Positions 35,639 through 44,381 of a stretch of DNA of 64,000 nt are shown in pieces. The stretch is taken from assembly GCF_043555885.1 (NCBI RefSeq), contig NZ_JBIGHX010000002.1:620001-684000 (forward strand), given 5' to 3'. Each line of letters starts with the position of its first letter. Within the stretch, counting starts at the first letter, position 1. The position numbers and the translations under genes were made by a program. Source of the stretch: Pelomonas lactea. GTDB lineage: Bacteria; Pseudomonadota; Gammaproteobacteria; Burkholderiales; Burkholderiaceae_C. The notes beneath the pieces were generated by a model. That model was not told where the DNA came from. It did no database searches and was given only the letters and a program-made list of their open reading frames with translations.

Positions 35639-36265
35639 TCAGGTCAGTCCTGCATCCGCGCGCTTCACGGCGCGGCAGAACTCATGCATCAGGTCGGCGC
35701 TTTTGATGCCCTTGGACACCTCGACGCCGGAACTCACATCAACGGCCCAGGGCCGCACCCGCGCGATGCCATCGCCGACGTTTGCTGCATTCAACCCACC
35801 AGACAAAACGAGGTGAGAGGCTGCGTTTGGTGGAATGAGTGACCAATCGAAGACCTTGCCGCCGCCGCCATAGCTGTCGACATGGGCATCGAGCAGCAGG
35901 GCCTGGGCACTGGAAAACTGAGACCCAAAGTCTACCAAGTCGAAGCCGGGCGCCATGCGCGCGGCACGCAGGTAGGGGCGCTGTATGCGCTCGCAATCGG
36001 CGGGCGTCTCGTCACCATGGAACTGCACCAGCATGTTGGGCAGTGCGTCCAACGCGGCGCGCAGCTCGGCATCGGGCGCGTTGACGAACAGACCCACCGG
36101 CGTGACGAAGGGCGGCAGCAACGCTGCCAGCGCCCTCGCCCGCTCCGGCGTCACGGCCCGCGGGCTCTTGGCATAGAAGACGAAGCCGATGGCGTCGGCA
36201 CCGGCCGCAACGGCGGCTTCGACGTCGGCCTCGCGCGTCAGGCCGCAGATCTTGATGCGTGTCAT
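35639..36265 (-). CDS. trpF: phosphoribosylanthranilate isomerase
   Basis: A 208-residue TIM-barrel enzyme of tryptophan synthesis. The active-site Cys is in RIKICGLTR; GFVFYAKSPRAV, VGLFVN and FHGDE follow, and DVSSGVE lies near the C-terminus as in all TrpF proteins. It lies 85 bases after truA and just before trpB. Confidence 0.96.
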   Translation of the reverse strand: MTRIKICGLTREADVEAAVAAGADAIGFVFYAKSPRAVTPERARALAALLPPFVTPVGLFVNAPDAELRAALDALPNMLVQFHGDETPADCERIQRPYLRAARMAPGFDLVDFGSQFSSAQALLLDAHVDSYGGGGKVFDWSLIPPNAASHLVLSGGLNAANVGDGIARVRPWAVDVSSGVEVSKGIKSADLMHEFCRAVKRADAGLT

Positions 36266-36350
36266 GTTTGCCCCTCGGCTGTCGAGTACGCCAGCCTATC
36301 CCCCGAGGGGATGCGGGCCGGCTTGGGGCGGCCCGGCGCTCGGCCCGCCC

Positions 36351-37133
36351 TCATGGAAGCCAATCCAGCGCGGCCACGTGCCGCGGAATGTCCAGCTCGG
36401 CGTCGTAGGTCGGGCCGAGGAAATAGAGCCCGTCGGGCGCGAACGTCGGCGCGGCCACCTTGCGGTCGCGCGCGGCCAGCACGTCGGACACCCAGTCGAC
36501 GGACCGCGTGCCGCTGCCCACTGCCAGCAGGCAGCCCATCAGGTTGCGCACCATGTGGTGCAGGAAGGCACTCGCCTCGAACTCGAAGCGCCAGTAGACG
36601 CCGCGCCGCTGAACGCTGATCTCGCGCAGCGTCTTGATGGGCGACGCAGCCTGGCACTCGGAGGAGCGGAACGACGAGAAGTCGTGCTCGCCGATGAGCC
36701 GCGCGGCGGCCGCTTCGAGGGCCGACTGGTCCAGCGGCCGGAAGATCCAGCCGCACTGCCCCGACTCGATGGCCGGCCTGACGGCAGACTCCAGCAGCAG
36801 GTAGGCATAGCGCCGCCCACGCGCGGAGTTGCGGGCATGGAAGGTGTCGCCGGGGAAGCGGCTCCACTGGATCGCGATGTCAGGCGGCAGATAGCGGTTG
36901 ACGCCGCGCACCCACGAGAACGGCTCGCGCTCAACGTCGGTATCGAAATGGATGACCTGGTTGACGCCGTGCACGCCGGTGTCCGTGCGGCCGGCGCAGA
37001 TCGTGCGGATGGGCTGGGCCGCGAACGCGGACAAGCCTTTTTCAAGCGCATCCTGCACTGTGCGGCCGCCCGGCTGGCTCTGCCAGCCGTTGTAGCCGCC
37101 GCCGCGGTAACTCACGCCAAGTGCAACTCTCAT
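36351..37133 (-). CDS. truA: tRNA pseudouridine(38-40) synthase TruA
   Basis: A 260-residue enzyme that modifies positions 38-40 in tRNA anticodon arms. The catalytic Asp is in AGRTDTGVHG; YRGGGYNGWQ, RGRRYAYLLL and HHMVRNLMG are family motifs. A terminator hairpin separates it from fimV. Confidence 0.96.
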   Translation of the reverse strand: MRVALGVSYRGGGYNGWQSQPGGRTVQDALEKGLSAFAAQPIRTICAGRTDTGVHGVNQVIHFDTDVEREPFSWVRGVNRYLPPDIAIQWSRFPGDTFHARNSARGRRYAYLLLESAVRPAIESGQCGWIFRPLDQSALEAAAARLIGEHDFSSFRSSECQAASPIKTLREISVQRRGVYWRFEFEASAFLHHMVRNLMGCLLAVGSGTRSVDWVSDVLAARDRKVAAPTFAPDGLYFLGPTYDAELDIPRHVAALDWLP

Positions 37134-37144
37134 CGATCCTCAAA

Positions 37145-37170
37145 TGAAAAACGCCCGGCCAGGCCGGGCG
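37145..37170 (-). terminator. intrinsic terminator between fimV and truA
   Basis: An 8-bp stem CGCCCGGC/GCCGGGCG (37152-37159, 37163-37170) followed leftward by TTTTT. It should separate fimV from the truA-trp transcript. Confidence 0.75.
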
Positions 37171-37192
37171 TCGAAGTATCGCGGCTGCGGGC

Positions 37193-39736
37193 TCAGCGCA
37201 GCTCGTTCAGCATGGCCTGCGCACGATCGCGCAGCGAGCCGCTGGCACGCTGGATCAGTTCCTGCAGCACCTCGCGGGCACCCTCGGTGTCACCGATCTG
37301 GCGGAACTCATCGGCCAGCTCCAGCTGGCGCACCAGCGGGTCGCCGTCATCGTCGCCCAGCGCTTCCAGCGCGTCGGCCAGATGGTCGGGGGCCGTCTGG
37401 CCGGGCTGAGTAGGCTCGCCCAGGTCGAAGTCCAACTCCGTCGGCGCGGCGGCCGGCGGCGTGGGGGTGACCGACAGATCGCCCATGCCGCTGAGGTCGA
37501 AGCTCAGGTCCGGCGCGGGCGGCGCGGTGCGGGCACCGCGGGCGGAGATGTCGAAGTCCATCGTCATCGGCGCATGCTCCACCGACGCGGGCATGGCCTG
37601 CGTGGCCGCCAGCGCCGTCGGCGAGACGGGCTCGGGGGCATCCAGGTCCAGGTCCAGCGCGAGGTCGAAGCCGCTGACCGGGCCGGTGTCCGGGCCGCTG
37701 CGGGCCAACGCGTCGGTGCCGAGATGAGCCGCTGCGGCGGCCGAAGCGCCGCTGGGCAGCGCCGTCTGCGGCAGCGTGCTGGCGTTCATGGGCTCGGGCC
37801 GCTCGGGGCCGCCGTCGTCATGCAGCAGCGGCGCGCCGCCAGGCTGATACAGCGGGTTGTCGGGGTCGATGCCACGGCCAAGTTCCTGCGCCTTGGCCCA
37901 GTCCTCACCCGTGCCCTTGGTCTCGGCATACAGCTGCACGGCCAGTTGCTCGAAGCCCTTGGTGTCGCGGCGCTTGGCGTAGACCTCCAGCAGCTTCAGA
38001 CGGATGGCCAGGCGCGTCGGGTTGGCGCGCAGCGCCTCCTTCAGGATTTCCTCGGCCTGCAGGTCGCGGCCGTAGGCCAGGTAGACGTCGGCCTCGGCGA
38101 CCGGGTCCACGTCGCCGATGGCGTCCAGCTGGCTGAGCGAATAGCTCATCGACGACTGGCCGCTGTTCTGCGCGTCGCGGGTGTCCACGCGCTGGCCACC
38201 GGTGCCACCGAAGAAGGAGTCGGGTTGCAGGCGACTTTCGTGGAAGCCCGTCTCGGCCGCGTTGGCCGGACGACGCGAGCGCAGCCGCAGCAGGCCCAGC
38301 ACGCCCAGCACGGCCACCAACATGCCAGCCAGTGGCAGCACGACGGGGCTGTCGATGATCTGCTCGACGAAGCCCGGCGGCTCGGCCACCGGCGGCGGCG
38401 CGAGCGGCGCGCTGGCGCGGGGCGCGGGCTTGGACGCGGCGGCACTGGCCGCCACCACCGGCGCCGGCGCCGATGCAGCAGCGGAGGCAGCCTCGACGGC
38501 CGCGACGACGGGCGCCGGCACGGGCAGCGCGGGCGTTGCGGACACCAGCGCGGGTGCGGCAGACGCGGCCACGGGGGCGGCGGGCTTGGCAGCGCTGGAG
38601 AGCTTCTTGAGCTCCTCGACGTTGCGCGTCAGCTCGGCGACGCGGGCGGCGGCGTCCTTCTTCTCGGCGTCCTTGGAGAGCTTGGCCTCGGCAGCGCTGG
38701 CCGACCCGGCCTTGCTGAGCATCAGCTTGTCCGGCGTGGGCGCGGCCGCGGGCTTGCGATCTTCCACGGCCGCCTGCACCTGACCCTTGGACTGGCGTTC
38801 GCTCTCGGTGCTCTGCAGCGTCGGCGCGGCGGAAGCCAGACGCTGGCGGTAGGCGGAGAAATCGGCGCTCTGCGCCAGGATGATCTGACGCGCTTCACCC
38901 TGCGACACCGAGGCCAGCGCCTCACTGCCCGGCACCTGCAGCGTCGAACCGGCCTTCAGGCGGTTCATGTTGCCGTCGATGAAGGCGTCGGGGTTGTTGC
39001 GGAACAGGCCCACCAGCATCTGGTCCAGCGAGATACCGCTGACCTGCGTGCGGCCGGCCACCTTGGACAGCGAGTCCCCGGGGCGAACACGGTATTCGGA
39101 CGCGGCCGTGACGGGCGGGCGTACCGCCACGGGCGCCGGCGCAGCGACTGGCGGACGGGCCACGGCCAGAGGTGCCGGCGCAGGTGCTCGCGGCAATGCC
39201 GTCGTCTCGGCCGACGCACGGGCCGGAACCCCCTCGCTGGAAGCCGCCGGCGCCTGGGCCACCGCAGGCGCAGCGGTGATGGCGGGCGCAGGCTTGGGCA
39301 GGCTCGGCGGGTCGAACAGCAACGTGTACTCGCGCACCAGGCGGCCGCTGGACCAGGTCAGCTCCAGGATGACGTCGACGAACGGCTCCTGCACGGCGCG
39401 GTCGCTGCTGACGCGCAGCACCGTGCGGCCGCCCTGGCGCACCACCTGCACCTGTGTGGAACTCAGCACGGCGTTGTAGTCGACGCCGGTAGCGCGGTAG
39501 GTGTCGGGCGGCGCCACGCGCACCTTCAGCGTCGAAGCTTCCTCGGACGTCAGGCTGGTGACGTCGATCTCGGCGCGCATGGTCTCGCCAAGGGCCGACT
39601 GCACGCTCAGTTTGCCCAGCCCCAGCGCCTGCGCGCCACCGGCGGCCAGTAGCAGCGCTGCAGCCAGCGCCACGTGATGGCGGACAAACCCCGTCGGGCG
39701 GACTCCCTCGAATGCGTCGCGGATGTGGTCTTTCAA
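37193..39736 (-). CDS. fimV: FimV/HubP-family polar hub protein
   Basis: An 847-residue envelope protein of the FimV group, which organises cell poles, type IV pili and chemotaxis in other species. Order: signal peptide (to about residue 38, AGGAQA), FimV N-terminal domain (LGLGKLSVQSALGE), LysM peptidoglycan-binding domain (YRVRPGDSLSKVAGR, near 210-260), a long Ala/Pro-rich linker, one membrane segment (near 470-490, LAGMLVAVLGVLGLLRLRSRR less its ends), and an acidic cytoplasmic part ending in the conserved FimV C-terminal motif (EFRQIGDTEGAREVLQELI). A TTG at 39736 with GGGGA upstream is preferred; a TTG at 39766 lies inside a hairpin loop. Confidence 0.88.
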   Translation of the reverse strand: MKDHIRDAFEGVRPTGFVRHHVALAAALLLAAGGAQALGLGKLSVQSALGETMRAEIDVTSLTSEEASTLKVRVAPPDTYRATGVDYNAVLSSTQVQVVRQGGRTVLRVSSDRAVQEPFVDVILELTWSSGRLVREYTLLFDPPSLPKPAPAITAAPAVAQAPAASSEGVPARASAETTALPRAPAPAPLAVARPPVAAPAPVAVRPPVTAASEYRVRPGDSLSKVAGRTQVSGISLDQMLVGLFRNNPDAFIDGNMNRLKAGSTLQVPGSEALASVSQGEARQIILAQSADFSAYRQRLASAAPTLQSTESERQSKGQVQAAVEDRKPAAAPTPDKLMLSKAGSASAAEAKLSKDAEKKDAAARVAELTRNVEELKKLSSAAKPAAPVAASAAPALVSATPALPVPAPVVAAVEAASAAASAPAPVVAASAAASKPAPRASAPLAPPPVAEPPGFVEQIIDSPVVLPLAGMLVAVLGVLGLLRLRSRRPANAAETGFHESRLQPDSFFGGTGGQRVDTRDAQNSGQSSMSYSLSQLDAIGDVDPVAEADVYLAYGRDLQAEEILKEALRANPTRLAIRLKLLEVYAKRRDTKGFEQLAVQLYAETKGTGEDWAKAQELGRGIDPDNPLYQPGGAPLLHDDGGPERPEPMNASTLPQTALPSGASAAAAAHLGTDALARSGPDTGPVSGFDLALDLDLDAPEPVSPTALAATQAMPASVEHAPMTMDFDISARGARTAPPAPDLSFDLSGMGDLSVTPTPPAAAPTELDFDLGEPTQPGQTAPDHLADALEALGDDDGDPLVRQLELADEFRQIGDTEGAREVLQELIQRASGSLRDRAQAMLNELR

Positions 39737-39746
39737 GGCATTCCCC

Positions 39747-39778
39747 AAAGCAACAAGGCGGGGCAATGGGCCCCGCCT
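39747..39778 (-). terminator. leader hairpin upstream of fimV
   Basis: An 8-bp GC stem (39756-39763 with 39771-39778) followed leftward by TTGTTGCTTT, ending about ten bases before the fimV start. It could be an attenuator or simply a second terminator after asd. Confidence 0.45.
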
Positions 39779-39988
39779 GTCTCGATCTTCAGTGCGCGCT
39801 GCCCGAAACTGGTCTGCACGCTGGTTTGCACGCGGATCTGCACGGTGTCGCCTGCGTCGAGTTTTGAATCAAAAACACAACGGCATCAAGCATATACGCT
39901 GAAATGCTCAAGGGGTACCTGATGTGTCGCTTGGTTTCAATATCGACGCCCGGGTGAACCCTAGGTCCAAGCGTAAAAGACCGTAAGC

Positions 39989-40018
39989 AAAAACGGGCCT
40001 CGCGGCCCGTTTTGTGTT
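39989..40018. terminator. terminator at the end of asd
   Basis: A 7-bp stem ACGGGCC/GGCCCGT (39993-39999, 40004-40010) with T-rich flanks on both strands, touching the asd stop codon. It should end leftward asd transcripts and separate fimV, which then needs its own promoter in 39780-39985. Confidence 0.75.
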
Positions 40019-41131
40019 TCAGCGATCCAGCAGGATGCGCAGCATGCGGCGCAGCGGCTCGGCCGCCCCCCACAGCAACTGATCGCCGATCGTGAAGGCA
40101 CCGACATACTCCGGGCCCATCGCCAGCTTGCGCACGCGACCGACGGGGATGGTCATCGTGCCGGTGACGGCCACGGGCGTCAGGTGCTTGAGCGTGTCCT
40201 CGCGCGTGTTGGGCACGTACTGCACCCACTCGTTGTCGGCGCGGATCATGGCCTCGATGTCGGCCAGCGGCACATCCTTCTTCAGCTTGAAGGTCAACGC
40301 CTGGCTGTGGCAGCGCATGGCGCCGACACGCACACAAAAGCCGTCGACGGGAATGCCGTTGGAACCGAGGATCTTGTTGGTCTCGGCCATGCCCTTCCAC
40401 TCTTCCTTGGATTGGCCGTTGCCCAGGTCCTTGTCGATCCACGGGATCAGCGAGCCGCCCAGCGGCACGCCGAAATTGGCGGTCTCGTCAGCGCTCAGCG
40501 AACGCTGCTTGGCGATGACCTGGCGGTCGATCTCGAGGATGGCGCTCTTGGGGTCGTCCAGCAGCGGCTTCACGGCAGCATTCAGCGTGCCGTACTGTGT
40601 CAACAGTTCGCGCATGTGCTGGGCGCCGCCGCCCGATGCGGCTTGGTAGGTCTGCGTCGACATCCACTCGACGAGGCCAGCCTTGTACAGCGCGCCGACG
40701 CCCATCAACATGCAGCTGACGGTGCAGTTGCCGCCGACCCAGTTCTTGCCACCGGCGGCCAACGCCTGCTTGATGACCGGCATGTTGACCGGATCCAGCA
40801 CGATGACGGCGTCATCGTTCATGCGCAGCGACGACGCCGCGTCGATCCAGTGGCCCGTCCAGCCCGCGGCGCGCAGCTTGGGGAAGACTTCGTTGGTGTA
40901 GTCGCCGCCCTGGGCAGTGATGATGATGTCGCAGCGCTTGAGCTGCTCAATGTCGAAGGCGTTTTGCAGCTTCGTCTCGTTCTTCGCCTGCGCAGGGGCG
41001 TTGCCACCGGCGTTGGACGTCGAAAAGAACAGCGGCTCGATCAGGTCGAAATCCCGCTCGGCGGTCATGCGGTCCATCAGGACCGAGCCCACCATGCCGC
41101 GCCAGCCTACGAGGCCTACCAAGGTCGTCAT
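40019..41131 (-). CDS. asd: aspartate-semialdehyde dehydrogenase
   Basis: A 370-residue enzyme of the lysine/threonine/methionine pathway. It starts TTLVGLVGWRGMVGSVLM, the Gram-negative Asd form; the catalytic Cys is in VGGNCTVSCML, and RVGAMRCHSQA holds the active-site His. AAAGGA precedes two tandem ATG codons; the second (41131) has the better spacing. It follows leuB. Confidence 0.97.
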   Translation of the reverse strand: MTTLVGLVGWRGMVGSVLMDRMTAERDFDLIEPLFFSTSNAGGNAPAQAKNETKLQNAFDIEQLKRCDIIITAQGGDYTNEVFPKLRAAGWTGHWIDAASSLRMNDDAVIVLDPVNMPVIKQALAAGGKNWVGGNCTVSCMLMGVGALYKAGLVEWMSTQTYQAASGGGAQHMRELLTQYGTLNAAVKPLLDDPKSAILEIDRQVIAKQRSLSADETANFGVPLGGSLIPWIDKDLGNGQSKEEWKGMAETNKILGSNGIPVDGFCVRVGAMRCHSQALTFKLKKDVPLADIEAMIRADNEWVQYVPNTREDTLKHLTPVAVTGTMTIPVGRVRKLAMGPEYVGAFTIGDQLLWGAAEPLRRMLRILLDR

Positions 41132-41154
41132 CATCAAATCCTTTGTCTGTCAGT

Positions 41155-41203
41155 CACCAAACCCCATCCACTTTGGGCCCCGGCTCGTTCGCCGGGTTTG
41201 GTG
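41155..41203 (-). other. long hairpin between leuB and asd
   Basis: Perfect 10-bp arms (41155-41164 CACCAAACCC; 41194-41203 GGGTTTGGTG) around a 29-base GC-rich loop, in the 92-base gap between leuB and asd. There is no T-run, so an mRNA processing/stabilising element or weak attenuator is more likely than an intrinsic terminator. Confidence 0.5.
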
Positions 41204-41223
41204 GGGCGAGACGAGACGGAGCT

Positions 41224-42318
41224 TCAGCTCTTAATGGTTTTGGTGGTCGTGATGGCTTTGACGACAGCGTCGCCCATCTCGATGGTCGTGACCTTCGAGG
41301 TGCCTTCACTCCAGATGTCGGCCGTGCGCAAGCCCTGGGCCAGCACCGATTCCACCGCGGCTTCGATACGAGCAGCGGCGTCGGGCAGGCTGAGGGAGAA
41401 CTTGAGCATCATGGCAGCGGACAGGATTGTAGCGAGCGGATTGGCAATCCCCTTGCCCGCGATGTCCGGCGCGCTGCCGTGGCTGGGCTCGTAGAGGCCC
41501 TTGTTGTTGGCGTCCAACGAGGCGGACGGCAGCATGCCGATGGAGCCGGTCAGCATCGCGGCCTCGTCGGACAGGATGTCGCCGAACATGTTGCCGGTCA
41601 CGACGACGTCGAACTTCTTCGGCGCCTTGACGAGCTGCATCGCGGCGTTGTCCACGTACATGTGGTCCAGCTCGACGTCGGGGTAGCTCTTGTGCACCTC
41701 GATGACGATGTCCTTCCAGAACTGCGAGGTCTCCAGCACGTTCGCCTTGTCGACGCTGGTCAGGCGCTTGTTGCGCTTCTGGGCAGCCTGGAAGGCGACG
41801 TGCGCGATGCGCTCGATCTCGGGGCGCGAGTAGCGCATCGTGTCGAAGGCTTCGTCGGCGCCGGGGAAGTGGCCGTCCACGGCCGTGCGGCGGCCGCGCG
41901 GCTGGCCGAAGTAGATGTCGCCCGTGAGTTCACGGATCAAGAGGATGTCCAGGCCAGCAACAAGCTCAGGCTTCAGCGACGAGGCATGTGTGAGCTGCTC
42001 GTAGCAGATGGCCGGCCGAAAATTTGCAAACAGGCCCAGCGCCTTGCGCAACCCGAGAATGGCCTGTTCAGGCCGCAGCGAACGCTCCAGCTTGTCGTAC
42101 TTCCAATCGCCCACGGCACCGAACAACACCGCGTCGGCTTCCTGCGCCAGCTTCAGCGTGGCGGGTGGCAGCGGGTGGCCGCTGGTTTCGTAGGCCTTGC
42201 CGCCGACGTCGGCCCAGTCGAGCTGCAACGGCAGGTCGAGCGCGTTCAGGACCTTGACAGCTTCGGCGACGATCTCGGGGCCGATGCCGTCACCCGGCAG
42301 TACTGCAATCTTCTTCAT
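41224..42318 (-). CDS. leuB: 3-isopropylmalate dehydrogenase
   Basis: A 364-residue NAD-dependent decarboxylating dehydrogenase of leucine synthesis. Family motifs are VLPGDGIGPEIV, ELTGDIYFGQPRG, DKANVLETSQFW and the metal/NAD region NMFGDILSDEAAM followed by HGSAPDIAGKG. It begins one base after the leuD stop. Confidence 0.97.
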   Translation of the reverse strand: MKKIAVLPGDGIGPEIVAEAVKVLNALDLPLQLDWADVGGKAYETSGHPLPPATLKLAQEADAVLFGAVGDWKYDKLERSLRPEQAILGLRKALGLFANFRPAICYEQLTHASSLKPELVAGLDILLIRELTGDIYFGQPRGRRTAVDGHFPGADEAFDTMRYSRPEIERIAHVAFQAAQKRNKRLTSVDKANVLETSQFWKDIVIEVHKSYPDVELDHMYVDNAAMQLVKAPKKFDVVVTGNMFGDILSDEAAMLTGSIGMLPSASLDANNKGLYEPSHGSAPDIAGKGIANPLATILSAAMMLKFSLSLPDAAARIEAAVESVLAQGLRTADIWSEGTSKVTTIEMGDAVVKAITTTKTIKS

Positions 42319-42319
42319 C

Positions 42320-42967
42320 TCAAATCACTCGGTTGGCCAGCCAGGGCTTGCTGGCGATGCGCTGGGCTTCGTAGGCGCGGATCTTGTCGGTGTGCTGCAG
42401 CGTCAGGCCGATCTCGTCGAGGCCGCCGATCAGGCATTCCTTGCGGAAGGGCTCGATGTCGAAGGGCAGCTCGCTGCCGTCGGGCTTGACGACGACCTGG
42501 CGCGGCAGGTCGACGGTGAGCTGGTAGCCGGGGAAGGCTGCCACCTCGTCGAACAGGCGAGCGATGGCCCCCTCCGGCAGGACGATGGGCAGCAGCCCGT
42601 TCTTGAAGCAGTTGTTGAAGAAGATGTCGGCGAAGCTGGGCGCCAGGATGGCGCGGAAGCCGTACTGCTGCAGCGCCCACGGCGCGTGCTCGCGGCTGGA
42701 GCCGCAGCCGAAGTTCTGGCGGGCGATCAGCACGCTGGCACCGGCATAGCGTGGCTGGTTCAGCACGAAGTCGGGGTTGGGCTTGCGGCTGCCCGGGTCT
42801 TGACCCGGCTCGCCGTGGTCCAGGTAGCGCCATTCGTCGAACAGGTTGGGGCCGAAGCCCGTGCGCTTGATCGACTTCAGGAACTGCTTGGGGATGATCG
42901 CGTCGGTGTCGACGTTCTCGCGGTCCATCGGGGCTACGAGGCCCGTGTGCAAAGTGAACTTGTCCAT
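42320..42967 (-). CDS. leuD: 3-isopropylmalate dehydratase small subunit
   Basis: A 215-residue swivelling subunit of isopropylmalate isomerase. It has NVDTDAIIPKQFLKS, FGCGSSREHAPWAL and FADIFFNNCFKNGLLP, all typical of LeuD1. It begins one base after leuC and ends one base before leuB. Confidence 0.97.
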   Translation of the reverse strand: MDKFTLHTGLVAPMDRENVDTDAIIPKQFLKSIKRTGFGPNLFDEWRYLDHGEPGQDPGSRKPNPDFVLNQPRYAGASVLIARQNFGCGSSREHAPWALQQYGFRAILAPSFADIFFNNCFKNGLLPIVLPEGAIARLFDEVAAFPGYQLTVDLPRQVVVKPDGSELPFDIEPFRKECLIGGLDEIGLTLQHTDKIRAYEAQRIASKPWLANRVI

Positions 42968-42968
42968 G

Positions 42969-44381
42969 TCAGGCGAGCGTTCGAACGTCGACGAAATGGC
43001 CGGTCATGGCCGCGGCAGCCGCCATCGCCGGGCTGACGAGGTGGGTGCGCCCACCGGCGCCCTGGCGGCCTTCGAAGTTGCGATTGCTCGTCGAGGCGCA
43101 GCGCTCGCCCGGCTCCAGCCGGTCGGCGTTCATGGCCAGGCACATCGAGCAGCCCGGCTCGCGCCACTCGAAGCCGGCGCCCTTGAAGACCTGGTCCAGC
43201 CCTTCGGCTTCGGCCTGCGCCTTGACGAGGCCCGAGCCCGGCACGACCAGCGCCAGCTTGATGTTCTTGGCCAGGCGGCCACCGACGCGCTTCACGACGG
43301 CCGCGGCCTCGCGCATGTCTTCGATGCGGCTGTTGGTGCAGGAGCCGATGAAGACCTTGTCGACATGGATGTCGCTGATGGCCTTGTTCGGTTCCAGCGC
43401 CATGTAGGTCAGCGCGCGCTCGATGGCGCCGCGCTTGACGGCGTCCTTTTCCTTGTCGGGGTCGGGCACGCGCTCGTCCACGGCCAGCACCATCTCGGGC
43501 GACGTGCCCCAGCTGACCTGCGGGCGGATCTGCGCGGCGTCCAGCTCGACGATCTTGTCGAAGTGCGCGCCGGGGTCGGAATGCAGCGTGCGCCAGTAAG
43601 CGACGGCCTGGTCCCATTCCACGCCGGTCGGCGAGAACGGGCGACCCTTGACGTAGTTGATCGTCGTGTCGTCCACAGCGATGAGGCCGGCACGGGCGCC
43701 GGCTTCGATGGCCATGTTGCAGACCGTCATGCGGCCTTCCATGCTCAGCGCGCGGATGGCCGAGCCGGCGAACTCGATGGTGTAGCCCGTGCCGCCGGCG
43801 GTGCCGATCTTGCCGATGATGGCCAGCACGATGTCCTTGGCGCCGACGCCCTTGGCGCACTGCCCCTCGACCTTGACGAGCAGGTTCTTGGCCTTCTTGG
43901 CCGACAGCGTCTGCGTGGCCAGCACATGCTCCACCTCGCTGGTGCCGATGCCATGCGCCAGCGCGCCGAAGGCGCCGTGCGTGGACGTGTGGCTGTCGCC
44001 GCAGACGACGGTCATGCCGGGCAGCGTGGCGCCCTGCTCCGGGCCGATGACGTGCACGATGCCCTGGCGCTTGTCGCTCATCTTGAACTGCGTGATGCCG
44101 AAGCGGTCGCAGTTGGCGTCCAGCGTGTCGACCTGCAGCCTGGAGACCGGGTCGGCGATGCCTTCGCTGCGGTCCGTCGTCGGCACGTTGTGATCGCTGA
44201 CGGCGAGGTTGGCGGAGAGGCGCCAGACCTTGCGGCCGGCCAGGTCCAGGCCTTCGAAGGCCTGCGGGCTGGTCACCTCGTGAACGAGGTGGCGGTCGAT
44301 GTAGAGCAGTGCCGTGCCATCCGGTTCGGAGTGCACGACATGCTCGTCCCAGAGCTTGTCGTAAAGGGTACGGGAGGTCAT
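42969..44381 (-). CDS. leuC: 3-isopropylmalate dehydratase large subunit
   Basis: A 470-residue aconitase-family [4Fe-4S] subunit. The cluster cysteines are in VFIGSCTNSRIEDM and EPGCSMCLAMN; TVVCGDSHTSTHGAFG is the substrate motif. The ATG at 44381 overlaps the lysR stop as ATGA, so it is coupled to the regulator gene. Confidence 0.97.
   Translation of the reverse strand: MTSRTLYDKLWDEHVVHSEPDGTALLYIDRHLVHEVTSPQAFEGLDLAGRKVWRLSANLAVSDHNVPTTDRSEGIADPVSRLQVDTLDANCDRFGITQFKMSDKRQGIVHVIGPEQGATLPGMTVVCGDSHTSTHGAFGALAHGIGTSEVEHVLATQTLSAKKAKNLLVKVEGQCAKGVGAKDIVLAIIGKIGTAGGTGYTIEFAGSAIRALSMEGRMTVCNMAIEAGARAGLIAVDDTTINYVKGRPFSPTGVEWDQAVAYWRTLHSDPGAHFDKIVELDAAQIRPQVSWGTSPEMVLAVDERVPDPDKEKDAVKRGAIERALTYMALEPNKAISDIHVDKVFIGSCTNSRIEDMREAAAVVKRVGGRLAKNIKLALVVPGSGLVKAQAEAEGLDQVFKGAGFEWREPGCSMCLAMNADRLEPGERCASTSNRNFEGRQGAGGRTHLVSPAMAAAAAMTGHFVDVRTLA

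Noticed and set aside
39789..39895. Short leftward frame (about 34 codons) in the fimV upstream region
   Set aside because: No ribosome site and no context; probably untranslated leader.
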